From Chloroflexota bacterium (GTDB lineage: Bacteria > Chloroflexota > Dehalococcoidia > Lucifugimonadales > UBA3495), in NCBI GenBank assembly GCA_027624135.1, contig JAQBXL010000014.1, positions 1 to 39,264 on the forward strand: a DNA stretch of 39,264 bases, given 5' to 3'. The notes under the pieces are model-generated. The model was given only the letters and a program-made list of their open reading frames with translations. It ran no database searches and was not told where the DNA came from. A program made the translations under genes and the position numbers. Positions 6,306 to 21,398 of this stretch are shown in pieces. Position 1 is the stretch's first letter. Every line of letters begins with the position of its first letter.

Positions 6306-8831
6306 ATGGTTACGACGAAAAAGGACGTAAAGAAACTCAGTTTGCCGGTGGAAGGCATGACCTGCGCTGCTTGCGTGGGGAATGTTGAGGGAGCGCTCAA
6401 GGGCGTTCCCGGCGTGCTGGCAGCATCGGTCAACCTTGGCACTGAAAAGGCCTCGGTGGAATTTGCTCCGTCCGAGGTGACCGTTCAGCAGATACAAGAA
6501 GCGGTCGCTGGGGCCGGTTACAAGATCGGCACCCAAACGGCGTCGTTGAACATCGGGGGCATGACCTGTGCGACGTGTGTGGGGCATGTGGAAAACGCCC
6601 TCCGAAAAGTCCCGGGAGTTGCCCAGGCTAACGTAAATCTGGGCGTGGAAAGAGCGTCGGTTCAGTTCGTGGCCGGTATGGTGGAGCTTTCCGACCTGCA
6701 AGCAGCGGTGGAAGGGGCCGGCTACCGAGTCGAGAGCTTCAACGACTCCGCAGACCAAGAAAGGGAGCTGGAGCGGCTATCCAAGGTCAAAGAGATCAGG
6801 GAGTTGCGCAACCGTCTGGTTCTGGCGGGCGGCGGCGCGATACTGCTGTTTCTCGGCACCTTCGACGCCTTCCCATGGGTATCCAAGTTCATAGGGCAAG
6901 GCTACTATCCGTTCCTCCTGTGGGCTTTGGCGACACCGGTGCAGTTCTGGGCCGGGTCAATCTTCTATACCTCGGGCCTGAGCACTCTAAGACACGGCAC
7001 GTCCAATATGCACACCCTGATCGCCATGGGCACAACCGTGGCCTACGGCTACAGCGTGGCGGTGGTGCTGCTCGATGCCTTCTCACCGGGCGTGCTGGCA
7101 GACAATGGCATCGAAGCCAAGGTGTACTTCGACACTGCGGCGATCATCGTGGCCCTGATATTGCTGGGCCGGTTCCTGGAAGCAGGGGCGAAGGGCCGCA
7201 CTTCCGAGGCGATCAGGCGTCTCATCGGTCTCAAGCCAACCTCGGCGCGGGTGGTGCGCGATGGTGAAGAGGTGGACATCCCTGTGGAACAGGTCGTCCC
7301 AGGCGATATCGTCCTGGTTCGCCCTGGAGAGAAGATACCGGTGGATGGTCTGGTGACCGAAGGCTACTCGGCGGTGGATGAGTCCATGCTCACCGGAGAG
7401 AGCATGCCGGTGGAGAAAGGCCCCGGAGACAAGGTCTTTGGAGCAACGATAAACTCCAATGGGGCCATGTATTTTGAGGCTATGCAGGTTGGTAGCGAGA
7501 CGGTCCTAGCCCAGATAATTCATTTGGTGGAAGAGGCCCAAGGCTCCAAGGCGCCCATCCAGCGGTTGGCCGACCGAGTGGCGTCCTACTTCGTCCCCGC
7601 TGTGATCCTCGTAGCCCTGGCCGCTTTCCTGTTCTGGATGCTGCTTGGTCCGGCCCCTGCCTTGACCTTCTCGACTTTGGTATTAGTTTCGGTGTTGATC
7701 ATTGCCTGTCCCTGTGCGCTTGGTTTGGCGACGCCGACCGCAATCATCGTGGGTACGGGCAAAGGCGCGGAGCACGGAGTGTTGGTCAAGCAAGCACAGG
7801 CCCTGGAGATCGCACACAAGGTCGATACAGTGGTCTTCGACAAGACGGGCACCTTGACCACCGGAAAGCCCGTTGTGACCGACCTGGTGATCTCAGCGGG
7901 CAACAACTCGTCAGAGCAAGAGCTTCTATTCCTGGCGGCATCAGCCGAGCGCGGTTCCGAGCATCCCCTGGGTGAGGCAATCGTCGATGAGGCCCGAAAC
8001 CGGGGGTTCGAGTTGGCGGCGGCGACTGGCTTCCAGGCCATTCCCGGAAGGGGTATCTCTGCTGAGGTGAACGGGCACACGGTTCGGTTCGGCAACCAGG
8101 CTTTGATGGAGGACGCCGGTGTGAAACTGGACGGTCTGGTGGAAGAGGCCTCAGCCCTGGCGGCCCAGGGAAAAACCCCGATGTACCTGTCGTACCGCGA
8201 TACTGCCATGGGCCTGATCGCCGTGGCCGACACGGTCAAACCGGAGGCGCACGAAGGGCTGGTTAGGCTGCGTAACATGGGATTGGAAGTCGTGATGCTC
8301 ACTGGCGACAACGCCCAGACCGCCCATGCGATAGCAGCGCAACTGGGCGTGTATCATGTGGAAGCTGAGGTGCTGCCCCAAGACAAGGCCGCGGTCATCA
8401 AAAGGCTGCAATCCGAAGGCAAAGTAGTGGCCATGGTGGGCGATGGCATCAATGACGCTCCGGCGCTGGCCCAGGCGGATGTGGGTCTGGCCATGGGCAG
8501 CGGTACGGACGTGGCCATGGAGTCAGCAGACATAACGCTGATGCGGAGTGACATAAACGGAGTTGCCACGGCACTGAGCTTGAGCCGCCAGACGATCCGC
8601 ACCATCAAGCAGAACCTGTTCTGGGCCTTCTTCTACAACGTGATGTTGATACCGGTTGCCGCTGGGGTCATGTACCCTGTCTTCCAGGGTCTTGGCGGCG
8701 TGCCGGGTAGCTTGGACTTCTTCTTTGGAGAACAAGGATTCTTGAATCCGGCCTTGGCCGCCTTGGCAATGGCTTTCAGCTCGGTAACAGTTGTGACCAA
8801 TTCCCTGAGGCTGCGGAGGGCCAAGATCTGA
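6306..8831 (+). CDS. copA: Copper-exporting P1B-type ATPase CopA
   Basis: This 841-aa pump moves Cu(I) out of the cytoplasm using ATP. Two N-terminal heavy-metal-associated domains carry GMTCAAC (Cys20/Cys23) and GMTCATC (Cys88/Cys91). The transmembrane CPC metal site is at 468-470 ([13 protein letters not shown]), the TGES actuator motif is present, the phosphorylated Asp is D512 in DKTGTLT, the nucleotide domain has the SEHPLGEA His-Pro motif, and the hinge is [16 protein letters not shown]. The length is normal for a two-HMA CopA. GGAGG lies 7 nt before the ATG. It follows csoR and DUF1330 in one direction with short gaps (54 and 33 nt) and precedes the YHS gene by 42 nt, so it is most likely controlled by CsoR from the upstream operator. 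Confidence 0.97.
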   Translation: MVTTKKDVKKLSLPVEGMTCAACVGNVEGALKGVPGVLAASVNLGTEKASVEFAPSEVTVQQIQEAVAGAGYKIGTQTASLNIGGMTCATCVGHVENALRKVPGVAQANVNLGVERASVQFVAGMVELSDLQAAVEGAGYRVESFNDSADQERELERLSKVKEIRELRNRLVLAGGGAILLFLGTFDAFPWVSKFIGQGYYPFLLWALATPVQFWAGSIFYTSGLSTLRHGTSNMHTLIAMGTTVAYGYSVAVVLLDAFSPGVLADNGIEAKVYFDTAAIIVALILLGRFLEAGAKGRTSEAIRRLIGLKPTSARVVRDGEEVDIPVEQVVPGDIVLVRPGEKIPVDGLVTEGYSAVDESMLTGESMPVEKGPGDKVFGATINSNGAMYFEAMQVGSETVLAQIIHLVEEAQGSKAPIQRLADRVASYFVPAVILVALAAFLFWMLLGPAPALTFSTLVLVSVLIIACPCALGLATPTAIIVGTGKGAEHGVLVKQAQALEIAHKVDTVVFDKTGTLTTGKPVVTDLVISAGNNSSEQELLFLAASAERGSEHPLGEAIVDEARNRGFELAAATGFQAIPGRGISAEVNGHTVRFGNQALMEDAGVKLDGLVEEASALAAQGKTPMYLSYRDTAMGLIAVADTVKPEAHEGLVRLRNMGLEVVMLTGDNAQTAHAIAAQLGVYHVEAEVLPQDKAAVIKRLQSEGKVVAMVGDGINDAPALAQADVGLAMGSGTDVAMESADITLMRSDINGVATALSLSRQTIRTIKQNLFWAFFYNVMLIPVAAGVMYPVFQGLGGVPGSLDFFFGEQGFLNPALAALAMAFSSVTVVTNSLRLRRAKI

Positions 8832-8873
8832 CCGGCTCCGCGGACTGGCGCACTAACCTAATACGAGGAGAAA

Positions 8874-9173
8874 ATGACAATGGCGACTGCGATAGACCCG
8901 ATCTGCAAGATGGATGTGGACACCGACAACCCGCCCGGCGGGCAGAGTGACTACGCGGGCACGACTTATTACTTCTGCGCTCCCGGCTGCAAAGTGGCCT
9001 TCGATAAGGAGCCGGATAGGTACTTAAACGAAGAGGGCGTCGAATCTGGCGAGTCCGACGGACACGAACATCACGACCATGACCACGGAGGTGGACACGA
9101 TCATGGGGACGGCGGACAGCACCAAACTGAGAACAAGCCAGGTTTCTTAGCCCGGCTGTTCGGCAAGAAGTAG
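8874..9173 (+). CDS. YHS-domain protein with His-rich tail
   Basis: This 99-aa protein has an N-terminal YHS domain (DPICKMDVD ... YYFCAPGCKVAFDKEPDRYL) with three Cys, followed by a His/Asp/Gly-rich tail (HEHHDHDHGGGHDHGDGG) and a short basic end (LARLFGKK). YHS domains occur fused to copper or heavy-metal ATPases; here the domain is a separate gene directly after copA. The tail could buffer or hand over metal ions; this is inference. Two in-frame ATGs (8874, 8880) follow AGGAG; the second is better spaced (about 10 nt), giving 97 aa. It is the last gene of the copper operon and converges on secA with a 26-nt gap and no clear terminator. Confidence 0.85.
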   Translation: MTMATAIDPICKMDVDTDNPPGGQSDYAGTTYYFCAPGCKVAFDKEPDRYLNEEGVESGESDGHEHHDHDHGGGHDHGDGGQHQTENKPGFLARLFGKK

Positions 9174-9199
9174 TTGTCGGCCGTTAGAGGGTGACTGGT

Positions 9200-11821
<2,622 letters not shown>

Positions 11822-12005
11822 GATTTATCAGACCTCTTATAATTGCTCGGGGAATCGTGTCGGGGCTGAGTGGCGAGCCCGTGGATGCTCGTTAGCACGT
11901 CTGCAAATGGACCTGATCCGGCCACGTCCCAGAGACCAATTACCTCTATTGTATCCAATGCCGCTGGGGGATGCACGCCTCATCAGGGGTGGAAAACGGC
12001 ACTGG

Positions 12006-13010
12006 TTATACCTTGAGCCCCTGCCGGACTTCGCCAATCAATTGATGCAAGCTGGAGGCGCCGGATCGACGTATCCAGTCTTGAAATTCGCTAAGTATCT
12101 GCCATGGGGCGGACAACCTGATCAGATTGGCGCTACCTATCTGTACGGCGGATGCGCCCGCCAGGATGTATTCTGCGGCATGTTCCCCTGTCAAGATGCC
12201 TCCAACCCCAATGATAGGGACGTTGACGGCTTTTGCTACCTGGTAGACCAGGGCCAGGGATATGGGGCGCAGGCCCGGCCCAGAGAGCCCACCAGTGATA
12301 TTACCCAGAACCGGTTGACGGGACTGGGTGTCGATGCGCATGGCCGGCATGGTGTTGCAGATAGTCAGGGCGTCGGCTCCAGCGTCAACAGCGGCTCGGG
12401 CGATCTCCGTGATATCGGGAACGTTCGGCGCTAGTTTGGCCAGGATCGGAAGGTCGGTGTTTGCTCTGACGGCCGCCACCGCTTGCGCGGTTAGGGTGGC
12501 CCTGTGGCCAAATAGTGACCCGTCGGCCACGTTGGGACAACTGAGGTTTAACTCGATGGCCTGGAATCCTGTCCCCTGGTTCGCCATGACGGCCATTTCG
12601 GCAAACTGCTCTACGGAGTCAGAGGCGAAGCTGAACACCACATTGGCGTTCCATTGGCTCCAACCGGGAGTAACGTCCCGCAAGCCTGCTTCGATACCGG
12701 GGTTGGTCAGGCCGATGGCGTTCAAGAATAGGAAATCGCCAGCGTCCGAGGCTTCGCGGTAGGACTGGGGAAACCACCTCGGCTCCGGGTTACCTTCCCT
12801 GGGTCGGCGGGTGAATGTTTTAGGGACCACCGCGCCTAATTGGGCCAGGTCCATATCTTCGGTGATGCCTCTACCGTAACCGTCGTAGCCGAAGGTGCCA
12901 GAGGCAATCATCACTGGGTTGGCCAACCACAGATGACGGTGGTTGTTAGGGGCTAGATCTACAGAGAGGTCTAGCCCCTGATCGGATTCCGATCTATTCG
13001 TTGCCCTCAT
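12006..13010 (-). CDS. pyrD: Dihydroorotate dehydrogenase, class 1 (PyrD catalytic subunit)
   Basis: This FMN enzyme oxidises dihydroorotate to orotate in pyrimidine synthesis. Visible features are an N-terminal [16 protein letters not shown] strand, the [16 protein letters not shown] segment with the FMN-contacting Lys, NLSCPN with the catalytic-base Cys typical of class 1, and the phosphate-binding [19 protein letters not shown]. The track starts at 13124 deep inside rpoC, but the N-terminal 38 residues ([12 protein letters not shown]) are out-of-frame rpoC. I take ATG 13010, which overlaps the rpoC stop by 17 nt (GATGAGGGC), giving 334 aa. The overlap suggests translational coupling to rpoC. 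The PyrK electron-transfer subunit of class 1B enzymes is not adjacent, so class 1A or 1B stays open. Confidence 0.88.
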   Translation of the reverse strand: MRATNRSESDQGLDLSVDLAPNNHRHLWLANPVMIASGTFGYDGYGRGITEDMDLAQLGAVVPKTFTRRPREGNPEPRWFPQSYREASDAGDFLFLNAIGLTNPGIEAGLRDVTPGWSQWNANVVFSFASDSVEQFAEMAVMANQGTGFQAIELNLSCPNVADGSLFGHRATLTAQAVAAVRANTDLPILAKLAPNVPDITEIARAAVDAGADALTICNTMPAMRIDTQSRQPVLGNITGGLSGPGLRPISLALVYQVAKAVNVPIIGVGGILTGEHAAEYILAGASAVQIGSANLIRLSAPWQILSEFQDWIRRSGASSLHQLIGEVRQGLKV

Positions 13011-16000
13011 CAACTGGTGTGGGGGTGTCTGCTTCGTCGCTCCCCTCCGCATCCTTTTCTCCAAGAGATGGACTTGTGCTGGCGTCACCGTCGCCGGTGT
13101 CGCCAGTCGCGTCTTCTTCTTCATCTAGGTCTTCTGGCAGGTCTTCCGGAGCATCCGGTTCGTCGTCCTCGACAACTTCGTCGTTAACTTCAGGGATACT
13201 GGTTTCGATACTGGCTACCGGCGGTTCATCTTCACTGCCTAGGGCGTCCATGAAGGTATTGGGAATGGCGGCGCTGTCTTCGTCCAACGACTGGTCGAAG
13301 GGTCCTTTGCCAGGAGCGCCCAGCCAACCGCCCGGAGACACCGCGGCGATCTGCGGCATCGGTTGAGGTTTCAGCAGTTCTTCCATGCCGGGTATCTCGA
13401 CCCGCGCTGGGATGAGCCTGCCGATGATCACGTTCTCTTTCAGTCCTTGTAGCCAATCCTGAGCGCCGCTCACTGCCGCCTGGGTCAAGACCCTGGTGGT
13501 TTCTTGGAAGGAGGCTGCGGACAGGAAGCTGTCGGTCAGCAAAGAAGCCCTGGTCACGCCAAGCAAGATCGCCTTGGCAGTGGTCGGTTCTCCACCCTCG
13601 GCCAGTACCTTGGCATTCTGGTCCTGGAAATGGAATTTGTCGACCATCTGGCCCGGTATGTAATCGGAGTCTCCGGTGGACTCAACCTGTACGCGGCGGA
13701 GCATCTGCCGGAGGATGATCTCAATGTGCTTGTCGTGGATAGCCACACCCTGGGACTGGTAAACCTGTTGGACCTGGTCCACCAGGTAGCGCTGCAGATC
13801 GTCTTTGCCTCGGATGTGCAGGATGTCATGGGGGTTCAACGGTCCGCTGATCAGCGGGTCGCCGGCCAGGACCATCTCGCCGTCCTTGACCAGCATGTGA
13901 GGCGAGGCGTGTATCAGGTGCTCACGCACTTCAATATCGTCCCACACGATGGAGATAACTTCAGCGTCAATCTCGACTCTGCCGCCAATGTTGGCGACAA
14001 CTTGTTCGATGGGTTCTCCGTCTTCTGAAACCCCGGAGTCGGCGGCTTCTTCGGCGGCCTTCTTTATCGCGGCCTTGGATTTTCTACCCTTGAGAGCAGG
14101 CATCTTGATGGCCAAGACCATGCCCGGTTCCACCGTCTCGCCCTCGTCCACCAGGATCTGGCCGCCCTCCGGGACTAGATAGTCTTCGCGGAACTCCTCA
14201 CTGCTAACTATGCGCAGGCGGCGGCCATCATCGTCGGTCTCAAGTTCAACCAGGCCATCGATATCGGCCAGGATGGCTGCGCCTTTGGGCACGCGGGCCT
14301 CGAACAACTCTTCAACACGCGGCAAACCGCTAGTGATGTCCAGGCCAGCGATACCGCCGGTGTGGAATGTCCTCATGGTCAACTGTGTGCCCGGCTCCCC
14401 GATGCTTTGGGCGGCAATGATGCCGACGGCTTGTCCCATCTCCACCGTTAATCCGGTGGCGGGCAGGCGGCCGTAGCAGGACTGGCAAACACCTCGGCGG
14501 CATTCGCAGTCGAGTGGCGAGCGCACCGGAACTTCCCTGATTCCGGCGTCGACCAGTTCTTGGCCGAGTTTAAGGTCAATCTCCTGATTTCGCTCCAGTA
14601 GTATCTCGCCGGTCTCGGGATGGGCCACCGGCGCGGCGGCCAGCCTACCTGCGAGGCGTTCCGGCAGCGTCTTGCCGGTTGCGTCTTCGGGACGCGGAGT
14701 GATCCACTGGCAGTCAAGGGTGCCGCAGTCCTTTTCTAGAATTATCACTTCCTGGGCGATATCAATCAGCCGGCGCGTCAGGTATCCGCTGTCCGCGGTT
14801 CTGAGAGCGGTGTCGGCCAATCCCTTGCGCGCCCCGTGTGTCGAGATGAAGTACTCGAGAGCTGTCAGGCCCTCTCGGAAACTGGATTTGATGGGCAGGT
14901 CGATGATCTTCCCCTTGGGGTTGCTCATCAGCCCACGCATCCCAGCCATCTGTTTGATCTGGGAGATGTTACCCTTGGCACCCGACAATGCCATCACGGC
15001 AATCCCGCCGAAGTTGTGGAGTTCATCTTCCACCAGCTTCGTGGTTTCGTCGGAAGCCGCAGTCCAGGCTTCAACGGTTTTGGCGTAGCGCTCATCCTCA
15101 GATATGAGACCGGACAAGAACTGATCGTCGAAGCCGTGCACTATCTCGGTAGTTGCGTCCAATACAGCCTGTTTCCTGGCAGGGACCTGGATGTCATTGA
15201 TGGCGATGGTGATTCCAGATGAAGTTGCGTAGTGGAATCCCAGGTCTTTAATGCCATCTAACGCCGTCGCTGTATCCTCATTGCTGAGTGTGCGGTACAG
15301 GTGGGCGGTCAAGTCTTTCAGGGTCGCCCGGTCCATCAAGGTGTTCTGGTAACCGATCTCTGGGGGCAGAATCTCATTGAAGATCATCCGGCCCAGGGTT
15401 GTTTCCAGCCACTCACCGTCGTAGTTGGCCACTTCCCGTACGTGGATGGGAGCGTGCAGGTCGACCAGGTCGGATGCATGGGCGATACGCGCTTCATCGA
15501 TGTCATTGAATCTGGTACCGACGCCAGCGCTGTTTTCCCTGATCTGCGTCAGGTAGAAGCAACCCATTACCATGTCGAGGGTGGGCGCGACCAGCGGGTC
15601 ACCGGAGGCAGGCGACAGCATATTATGGGTGCTGAGCATGATTGTTTTGGCCTCAAGCACCGCCATCCGGGACAGGGGCACGTGCACTGCCATCTGGTCG
15701 CCGTCGAAGTCCGCATTGAAGGCGGAACAGACCAAAGGGTGGATCTGGATGGCGTTGCCCTCAATCAGGACCGGCATGAACGCTTGAATACCCAACCTGT
15801 GCAACGTGGGAGCACGGTTAATCAGGACCGGACGGTCTTTGATTACTTCTTCGAGGATGTCCCAGACTTCGCCGCGAGCTCGTTCAACCATGCGCTTGGC
15901 GTTTTTGATGTTGGGCGCAATGCCCAGAACCACCAATCTATGCATGACAAAGGGTTTGAACAACTCAAGGGCCATGCGCTTGGGTAAGCCGCACTGATCC

Positions 16001-17442
16001 ATCTTCAGCTCTGGGCCCACTACGATTACTGAGCGTCCACTGTAATCTACCCGTTTGCCCAGCAGGTTCTGGCGGAAACGGCCCTGCTTGCCGCGCAGAA
16101 GATCAGACAGGGACTTCAGCTTGTGATTATGGCTGCCCTGGATGGGGCGGCCCCGGCGGCCGTTGTCGATCAGCGCGTCAACCGCTTCCTGCAGCATGCG
16201 CTTCTCGTTGCGGATGATGATCTCGGGCGCGCCTAATGACATGAGCCTCTTCAACCGGTTGTTCCGGTTGATCACACGCCGGTAAAGGTCGTTGAGGTCG
16301 CTGGTGGCGAACCGGCCGCCATCCAACTGCACCATCGGGCGCAGTTCCGGAGGGAGAACCGGCAGCACGGAGAGAATCATGTCCTCAACGCGGTTGCCGC
16401 TTTTTCGGAAGGACTCCACCACGCGCAGCCGCTTGATGGCTTTCTTCCGGCGCTGGCCGGAAGTGGAATGCATCTCGTTGAAGAGTTGGTCCCTGAGAGC
16501 GTCCAGGTTGACCGATTTCAGAATGGCCAGGATGGCTTCAGCGCCCATGCTAGCTTCGAATACATCGCCATAGGCCTCTTTCAGTTCGCGGTAACGGGTC
16601 TCGGCGATCAGCGTGTGGACTCGAAGGTCTTCAAGCTCGTCGATGGCGGCTTTGTACTGCTCTTCCAACTGAGCTTCTTCGATCGCCAACTGCTCTTGGG
16701 TGGCGACAATCTCGGCTTGAATCTTGACCGGGTCGGTCTCTTCCTCAGGTTCTTCCACAGCCTCGTCCTCGGTGGCTTCCGCCACTTTGGCTACTGGCTC
16801 TTCAACTATTTCTTCATCCAGGGCTTCGGGCAAGACTTCATCGATGGAATCTTCGATTAGTTCGTCCGCCGGAGTTTCTCCGTCTCCCAAGCGGGCTTTT
16901 AGAGCGTTGGTGCGGGCCTCAGCCTGGCGGCGTGCCTTCCTGATCTCCAGATCGAACTTGGCTTGTTCCAGTTCGATGGCTTCTAGTCGAACATCTTCGT
17001 CCACCGAGACAACGATGTGCTGGGCGAAGTAAAGCACTCTTTCCAAGTTTCTCGGAGACAGATCTAGGAGCAGACCAAGCCGGCTTGGCGTGGTCTTGCT
17101 GAACCATATATGGGCAACCGGGGCGGCCAAACGGATATGGCCCATGCGTTCACGGCGCACCTTGGAGCGAGTGACCTCGACCCCGCAGCGGTCGCAGACC
17201 ACTCCGCGATAGCGGATGCGCTTGTACTTGCCGCAGAAGCACTCCCAGTCTTTGGTCGGCCCAAACAGCCTTTCACAGAACAGGCCGTCTTTCTCCGGGC
17301 GTAGCGTGCGGTAGTTAATGGTCTCAGGCTTTGTAACTTCGCCGTGGGACCAGTTTAGTATCTGTTCGGGGGACGCTATGGAAATACGGATCGAGTTGAA
17401 ATTCGTTCCTTGTGTTTCCGTCCTGTCAGCCATTCTAACCAT
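12994..17442 (-). CDS. rpoC: RNA polymerase subunit beta-prime
   Basis: This 1482-aa protein forms the clamp and active site of RNA polymerase. The N-terminal zinc site is Cys68/70/83/86, the catalytic [12 protein letters not shown] lies near residue 580, and the second zinc site is in [15 protein letters not shown]. Two acidic stretches stand out: a Glu/Asp-rich segment followed by a helical, coiled-coil-like part at about 185-270 within the N-terminal clamp region, and an Asp/Glu-rich tail of about 90 residues at the end. rpoB ends and rpoC begins in the shared TAATG, so the two are translationally coupled; a second in-frame ATG gives MADRTE as an alternative start. The pyrD start overlaps its 3' end. 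Confidence 0.98.
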   Translation of the reverse strand: MVRMADRTETQGTNFNSIRISIASPEQILNWSHGEVTKPETINYRTLRPEKDGLFCERLFGPTKDWECFCGKYKRIRYRGVVCDRCGVEVTRSKVRRERMGHIRLAAPVAHIWFSKTTPSRLGLLLDLSPRNLERVLYFAQHIVVSVDEDVRLEAIELEQAKFDLEIRKARRQAEARTNALKARLGDGETPADELIEDSIDEVLPEALDEEIVEEPVAKVAEATEDEAVEEPEEETDPVKIQAEIVATQEQLAIEEAQLEEQYKAAIDELEDLRVHTLIAETRYRELKEAYGDVFEASMGAEAILAILKSVNLDALRDQLFNEMHSTSGQRRKKAIKRLRVVESFRKSGNRVEDMILSVLPVLPPELRPMVQLDGGRFATSDLNDLYRRVINRNNRLKRLMSLGAPEIIIRNEKRMLQEAVDALIDNGRRGRPIQGSHNHKLKSLSDLLRGKQGRFRQNLLGKRVDYSGRSVIVVGPELKMDQCGLPKRMALELFKPFVMHRLVVLGIAPNIKNAKRMVERARGEVWDILEEVIKDRPVLINRAPTLHRLGIQAFMPVLIEGNAIQIHPLVCSAFNADFDGDQMAVHVPLSRMAVLEAKTIMLSTHNMLSPASGDPLVAPTLDMVMGCFYLTQIRENSAGVGTRFNDIDEARIAHASDLVDLHAPIHVREVANYDGEWLETTLGRMIFNEILPPEIGYQNTLMDRATLKDLTAHLYRTLSNEDTATALDGIKDLGFHYATSSGITIAINDIQVPARKQAVLDATTEIVHGFDDQFLSGLISEDERYAKTVEAWTAASDETTKLVEDELHNFGGIAVMALSGAKGNISQIKQMAGMRGLMSNPKGKIIDLPIKSSFREGLTALEYFISTHGARKGLADTALRTADSGYLTRRLIDIAQEVIILEKDCGTLDCQWITPRPEDATGKTLPERLAGRLAAAPVAHPETGEILLERNQEIDLKLGQELVDAGIREVPVRSPLDCECRRGVCQSCYGRLPATGLTVEMGQAVGIIAAQSIGEPGTQLTMRTFHTGGIAGLDITSGLPRVEELFEARVPKGAAILADIDGLVELETDDDGRRLRIVSSEEFREDYLVPEGGQILVDEGETVEPGMVLAIKMPALKGRKSKAAIKKAAEEAADSGVSEDGEPIEQVVANIGGRVEIDAEVISIVWDDIEVREHLIHASPHMLVKDGEMVLAGDPLISGPLNPHDILHIRGKDDLQRYLVDQVQQVYQSQGVAIHDKHIEIILRQMLRRVQVESTGDSDYIPGQMVDKFHFQDQNAKVLAEGGEPTTAKAILLGVTRASLLTDSFLSAASFQETTRVLTQAAVSGAQDWLQGLKENVIIGRLIPARVEIPGMEELLKPQPMPQIAAVSPGGWLGAPGKGPFDQSLDEDSAAIPNTFMDALGSEDEPPVASIETSIPEVNDEVVEDDEPDAPEDLPEDLDEEEDATGDTGDGDASTSPSLGEKDAEGSDEADTPTPVDEGNE

Positions 17443-20400
17443 TAGATCGTCTCCAGCGCCTGGAATAAGTCAGTTTCATCGGTGAGGCTCAGGTCGTTGA
17501 AGGGCCGTCGTTCTTCGTTCAACAACTCAACAGCCAGTCCCAGGCTCTGAAGCTCCTTTAGCAGGACGTTGAACGACTCCGGTACCCCAGGCTGCCCGAT
17601 CTGCTCACCCTTGACTATCGCCTCATAGGTCTTTACGCGACCGGCAACGTCGTCAGACTTGACGGTCAGCACTTCTTGCAGGTTATACGCAGCGCTGTAG
17701 GCTTCCAGGGCCCAGACCTCCATCTCACCGAAGCGCTGTCCACCAAATTGGGCCTTTCCGCCTAGCGGTTGCTGGGTAATCATGGAGTAAGGACCAGTGG
17801 ACCGGGCGTGAATCTTGTCTTCCACAAGGTGGATGAGCTTCAAGATATAGATGCTGCCCACGGTAACCAATTGGTCGAAGTTCTCTCCGGTGCGTCCGTC
17901 GCTTAGCTCGAACTTACCGAAAGTGGGCGGCGCGATGCGCTGCTCCCGGTGGACTTTGAGAGCGGCTTGGTGCATCTCTTCAAGGGTCAAATTCGTGACT
18001 TCTACTTTGGCTTCATCGGTCAGCCACATCCGCAAGCAGGCTTCTTGCGCCACGCCCAGCTTCTTCTCGTCGAAGATTTCCCTTGGGTCGTAGCCCTTTT
18101 CTTCCAGCCAGCGGTCTACCTGAGGGTAATCAACCTCGGGTGCGCCGTCATTCGGTCCGAGATGCGATGCTCCTGCTTGCTCGGTGAACCACAGGCGAGC
18201 CAGGGCGTCTTCAATCGCTTGGTCTTTGGCGCCGTCGAACACTGGAGTATTGGCTCTGAAATTCAGGCCTCGGGCAGCCCAGCCCAAGTGGGTTTCAAGC
18301 ACCTGGCCCAGATTCATGCGAGACGGTACACCGATGGGGTTCAAGATGATATCGACTGGTGTGCCGTCGGCCAGGTATGGCATGTCTTCTTCCGGCAAGA
18401 TCCTGGCGACCACGCCCTTATTGCCATGGCGGCCTGCCATCTTGTCTCCAACCGAGATCTTTCGTGTTTGGGCGATCCAAACCCTAACGGCCTGATTCAC
18501 GCCAGGCGACAGGTCGTCGCGGTTCTCGCGGGTCAGATACTTAACGTTGATGACCTTACCCCGTTCCCCGTGGGGCACCCGCAATGAGGTGTCCTTAACG
18601 TCGCGCGATTTCTCCCCGAAGATGGCGCGAAGAAGCTTCTCCTCCGCGGTCAGTTCGGTCTCACCCTTGGGAGTGACCTTGCCCACCAGGATGTCTCCTG
18701 GTCCAACTTCGGCGCCAACGCGGATGATGCCGAGTTCGTCCAGGTCACGCAGGCTGGTTTCCCCAACGTTGGGGATGTCCCTTGTGATCTCTTCGGGACC
18801 GAGTTTGGTTTCCCGGGCCTCCATATCATGCTTTTCGATATGAATGGAGGTGAAGTAGTCGTCGCGGTACAGACGCTCACTGACGATGATGGCGTCTTCG
18901 TAGTTGTAGCCTTCCCATGACATGAAGGCCACCAGAACGTTTTGGCCCAAGGCCAATTCTCCGTGGTCGGTCGAGGAGCTATCAGCTAAAACGCTGCCAA
19001 CTTCCACCGCGTCGCCCTTGGCGGCGATGATCCGTTGGTTGAAGCAAGTTCCCTGGTTCGTGCGTGAGAACTTGATGACCGGGTGCGAATGTTCCTCGCC
19101 TTCTTCATCAGTGATGACGATATTCTGCCCGGTGATCGACGTTACCACGCCGTTCACCTGTGAAAGGACCAATTGTCCGCTATCCCGGGCCACCCGGCTT
19201 TCGATGCCGGTCCCGACTACGGGCGCTTGAGGCCGCAGCAAAGGCACTGCCTGACGTTGCATGTTCGACCCCATGAGGGCCCGGTTGGCGTCGTCATGCT
19301 CCAAGAAAGGTATCAGGGCGGCGGACACGCTCATGATCTGCATGGGCGAAACGTCCATGTAGTCGATCACGTCTGCGACATCCAGGGTGTATTCCTCACC
19401 TACCCTAAGCTCAACGCGGTCTTGGACGAACTGGTTCAGGTGGTCCAGTTCGGCGTTGGCCTGTGCAACCTTGAAGTCTTCTTCCTGGTCGGCTGACAGG
19501 TAGATAACGTTGTCCGTTCCGAGGGCGACATAGGGCCGAACAGGAATCATCGTCCCCTTGGGCATCTGCTTCAGCGCGTTCATCTTGTTCGCGCCGACCG
19601 CTCGTCCCTTGCCAACGATGGTATTGCCTTCTTTGTCCAGCACCAGTTCTGTGACCGTCCGACCCTTGAGGTCGTCAGAGTCATGGGGAAGTTCTTTGAA
19701 CACCTTTCTATAAGGCGATTCGATAAAGCCGTATGGATTGATCCTAGCGTAGGACGCCAAGGTACTGAGCAGACCAATATTGGGACCTTCTGGGGTCTCT
19801 ATCGGGCAGATTCGGCCATAGTGAGAGAAGTGAACATCCCTCACGTCGAATCCAGCTCTTTCCCTAGATAGTCCTCCAGGGCCTAGGGCCGATAGGCGCC
19901 GTTTGTGGGTCAACTCTGCCAGAGGGTTGGTCTGGTCCATGAACTGGGACAACTGGGACCCGCCAAAGAACTCGCGGACCGAGGCAACTACGGGCCGGAT
20001 GTTGACCAAACCCTGGGGCGCGGCCGCCTCCGGGTCCACCAGCGTCATCTTCTCTTTGACCATCCGCTCCATGCGAAGCAGTCCAACGCGAACCTGGTTC
20101 TGTACCAGTTCGCCTACTCCTCTAACGCGGCGGTTGCCCAGATGATCTATATCATCGGGGTGGCCTTCACCTTGATTGATGCGGATCATAGTCCGAATCA
20201 CCGAGACGACATCCTCTAATGTGAGTGTCATCAGGTTATTATCAACAGATTGTCCCAATCGGCGGTTCAGCTTGTAGCGGCCGACCCGACCAAGGTCATA
20301 GCGGCGTGGGCCGAAGAACAGGTTTCGAATCAACGTCCGGGAGTTCTCCAAGCTGGGAGGCTCACCAGGCCGCAAGCGGCGGTAAAATTCGATCTGTGCA

Positions 20401-21218
20401 GCAGCGATTAGCCGCGCTGCGTCGCCGTCGAATTCTTTATCTTCGTGGAGCCACTCCCAGAGGGAATGGAGATCGTCGTTCTTGAAGTTCAAGTCCTTTG
20501 GATCGAGGACCGGATCCTTCCCCAACGTCGTTTCCATGTAACGATGGTTCTCATCGGTGTCGATATCTGCGAACATGGCCATCATTTCGTCGTCGTCGGC
20601 CACGCCCAAGGCGCGCAGGAAAGTGGAGGCAGAGACCTTCCGCTTCCGGTCAACTTTCACCGAGATGATGTCCTTGGAGCTGGTTTCGAACTCAAGCCAA
20701 GCGCCCCGGGAAGGGATCAGCTTTGCCGAGCAGAGGCTGCGACCGGTGATGGCATTCCGCTCAAGGACAAAGTAGATACCCGGTGAACGAACCAACTGGC
20801 TCACTACAACACGTTCTGCGCCGTTGATGATGAAGGTTCCATTCTTGGTCATCATGGGGATATCGCCCATGAAGATCTCTTGTTCCTTAATCTCGCCGGT
20901 CTCTTTCATCACTAGGCGAGTTTTCACGTAAAGGGGTTGGGAGAATGTGATCTCCCGGTCTTTACTCTCTTGCGGCGAGTATTTTGGCTCTCGGAAGTAA
21001 TGGTCCAGGAAATGCAACTCGTACTTCTTGCCGGTATAATCGGCAATTGGAGAGATCTCCTGATATACTTCAATTAATCCTTCGGATGTTAGCCAGTCCC
21101 AGGACTGTATCTGACTCTGAATCAGATTGGGGACGTCGAGGATCTGAGGAATCTTTGCATAGGTCTTGACGTCGGGCAGAAGCATAGATTGCCCTTTGAG
21201 AGCAGGAGCCAAAGCCAT
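17442..21218 (-). CDS. rpoB: RNA polymerase subunit beta
   Basis: This 1258-aa beta subunit forms half of the RNA polymerase catalytic cleft. The rifampicin-binding region reads [20 protein letters not shown] then [12 protein letters not shown], so the Asp, His and Ser that are commonly mutated in resistance (E. coli 516, 526, 531) are wild type and sensitivity is predicted. [18 protein letters not shown] and the C-terminal [19 protein letters not shown] are canonical. AAGGAG lies 8 nt before the ATG. It is the first gene of the minus-strand block, about 147 nt downstream of a strong predicted promoter. No ribosomal protein genes precede it here; the upstream neighbour is a divergent MFS gene, which differs from the rplL-rpoB order of many bacteria. 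Confidence 0.98.
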   Translation of the reverse strand: MALAPALKGQSMLLPDVKTYAKIPQILDVPNLIQSQIQSWDWLTSEGLIEVYQEISPIADYTGKKYELHFLDHYFREPKYSPQESKDREITFSQPLYVKTRLVMKETGEIKEQEIFMGDIPMMTKNGTFIINGAERVVVSQLVRSPGIYFVLERNAITGRSLCSAKLIPSRGAWLEFETSSKDIISVKVDRKRKVSASTFLRALGVADDDEMMAMFADIDTDENHRYMETTLGKDPVLDPKDLNFKNDDLHSLWEWLHEDKEFDGDAARLIAAAQIEFYRRLRPGEPPSLENSRTLIRNLFFGPRRYDLGRVGRYKLNRRLGQSVDNNLMTLTLEDVVSVIRTMIRINQGEGHPDDIDHLGNRRVRGVGELVQNQVRVGLLRMERMVKEKMTLVDPEAAAPQGLVNIRPVVASVREFFGGSQLSQFMDQTNPLAELTHKRRLSALGPGGLSRERAGFDVRDVHFSHYGRICPIETPEGPNIGLLSTLASYARINPYGFIESPYRKVFKELPHDSDDLKGRTVTELVLDKEGNTIVGKGRAVGANKMNALKQMPKGTMIPVRPYVALGTDNVIYLSADQEEDFKVAQANAELDHLNQFVQDRVELRVGEEYTLDVADVIDYMDVSPMQIMSVSAALIPFLEHDDANRALMGSNMQRQAVPLLRPQAPVVGTGIESRVARDSGQLVLSQVNGVVTSITGQNIVITDEEGEEHSHPVIKFSRTNQGTCFNQRIIAAKGDAVEVGSVLADSSSTDHGELALGQNVLVAFMSWEGYNYEDAIIVSERLYRDDYFTSIHIEKHDMEARETKLGPEEITRDIPNVGETSLRDLDELGIIRVGAEVGPGDILVGKVTPKGETELTAEEKLLRAIFGEKSRDVKDTSLRVPHGERGKVINVKYLTRENRDDLSPGVNQAVRVWIAQTRKISVGDKMAGRHGNKGVVARILPEEDMPYLADGTPVDIILNPIGVPSRMNLGQVLETHLGWAARGLNFRANTPVFDGAKDQAIEDALARLWFTEQAGASHLGPNDGAPEVDYPQVDRWLEEKGYDPREIFDEKKLGVAQEACLRMWLTDEAKVEVTNLTLEEMHQAALKVHREQRIAPPTFGKFELSDGRTGENFDQLVTVGSIYILKLIHLVEDKIHARSTGPYSMITQQPLGGKAQFGGQRFGEMEVWALEAYSAAYNLQEVLTVKSDDVAGRVKTYEAIVKGEQIGQPGVPESFNVLLKELQSLGLAVELLNEERRPFNDLSLTDETDLFQALETI

Positions 21219-21249
21219 ATTCCGTTCTCCTTAGCGTGAGTGGGCGTGA

Positions 21250-21292
21250 TTGGCCAGTCGGCCAAATATGTGGGGTGCAGCAAGGTGCTGCA
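21250..21292 (-). promoter_or_regulatory. Two hairpins in the rpoB mRNA leader
   Basis: Within the predicted 147-nt leader, TGCAGCA/TGCTGCA (21276-21282 with 21286-21292) forms a 7-bp stem with a 3-nt loop. TTGGCC/GGCCAA (21250-21255 with 21260-21265) forms a 6-bp stem with a 4-nt loop close to the ribosome site. The T-run (TTTTTT) on the minus strand precedes rather than follows the first stem, so these are not terminators. A regulatory role is inference. Confidence 0.4.
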
Positions 21293-21370
21293 AAAAAGAG
21301 CGCCGAGGTTGAATGCTTGACAGTATGGTGAACGAATTCGTCACGTGAGGCATATACGCAGTAAACCTTG

Positions 21371-21398
21371 ATTATACTAGGAATCTGTGATTTGTCAA
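21371..21398 (-). promoter_or_regulatory. Near-consensus sigma-70 promoter for rpoB-rpoC
   Basis: On the minus strand TTGACA (21398-21393) and TATAAT (21376-21371) are both perfect consensus hexamers, separated by 16 bp. The predicted start is near 21364, about 147 nt before rpoB. The other direction of this 430-bp divergent region holds only weak candidates (TATACT near 21517) for the MFS gene. Confidence 0.8.
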
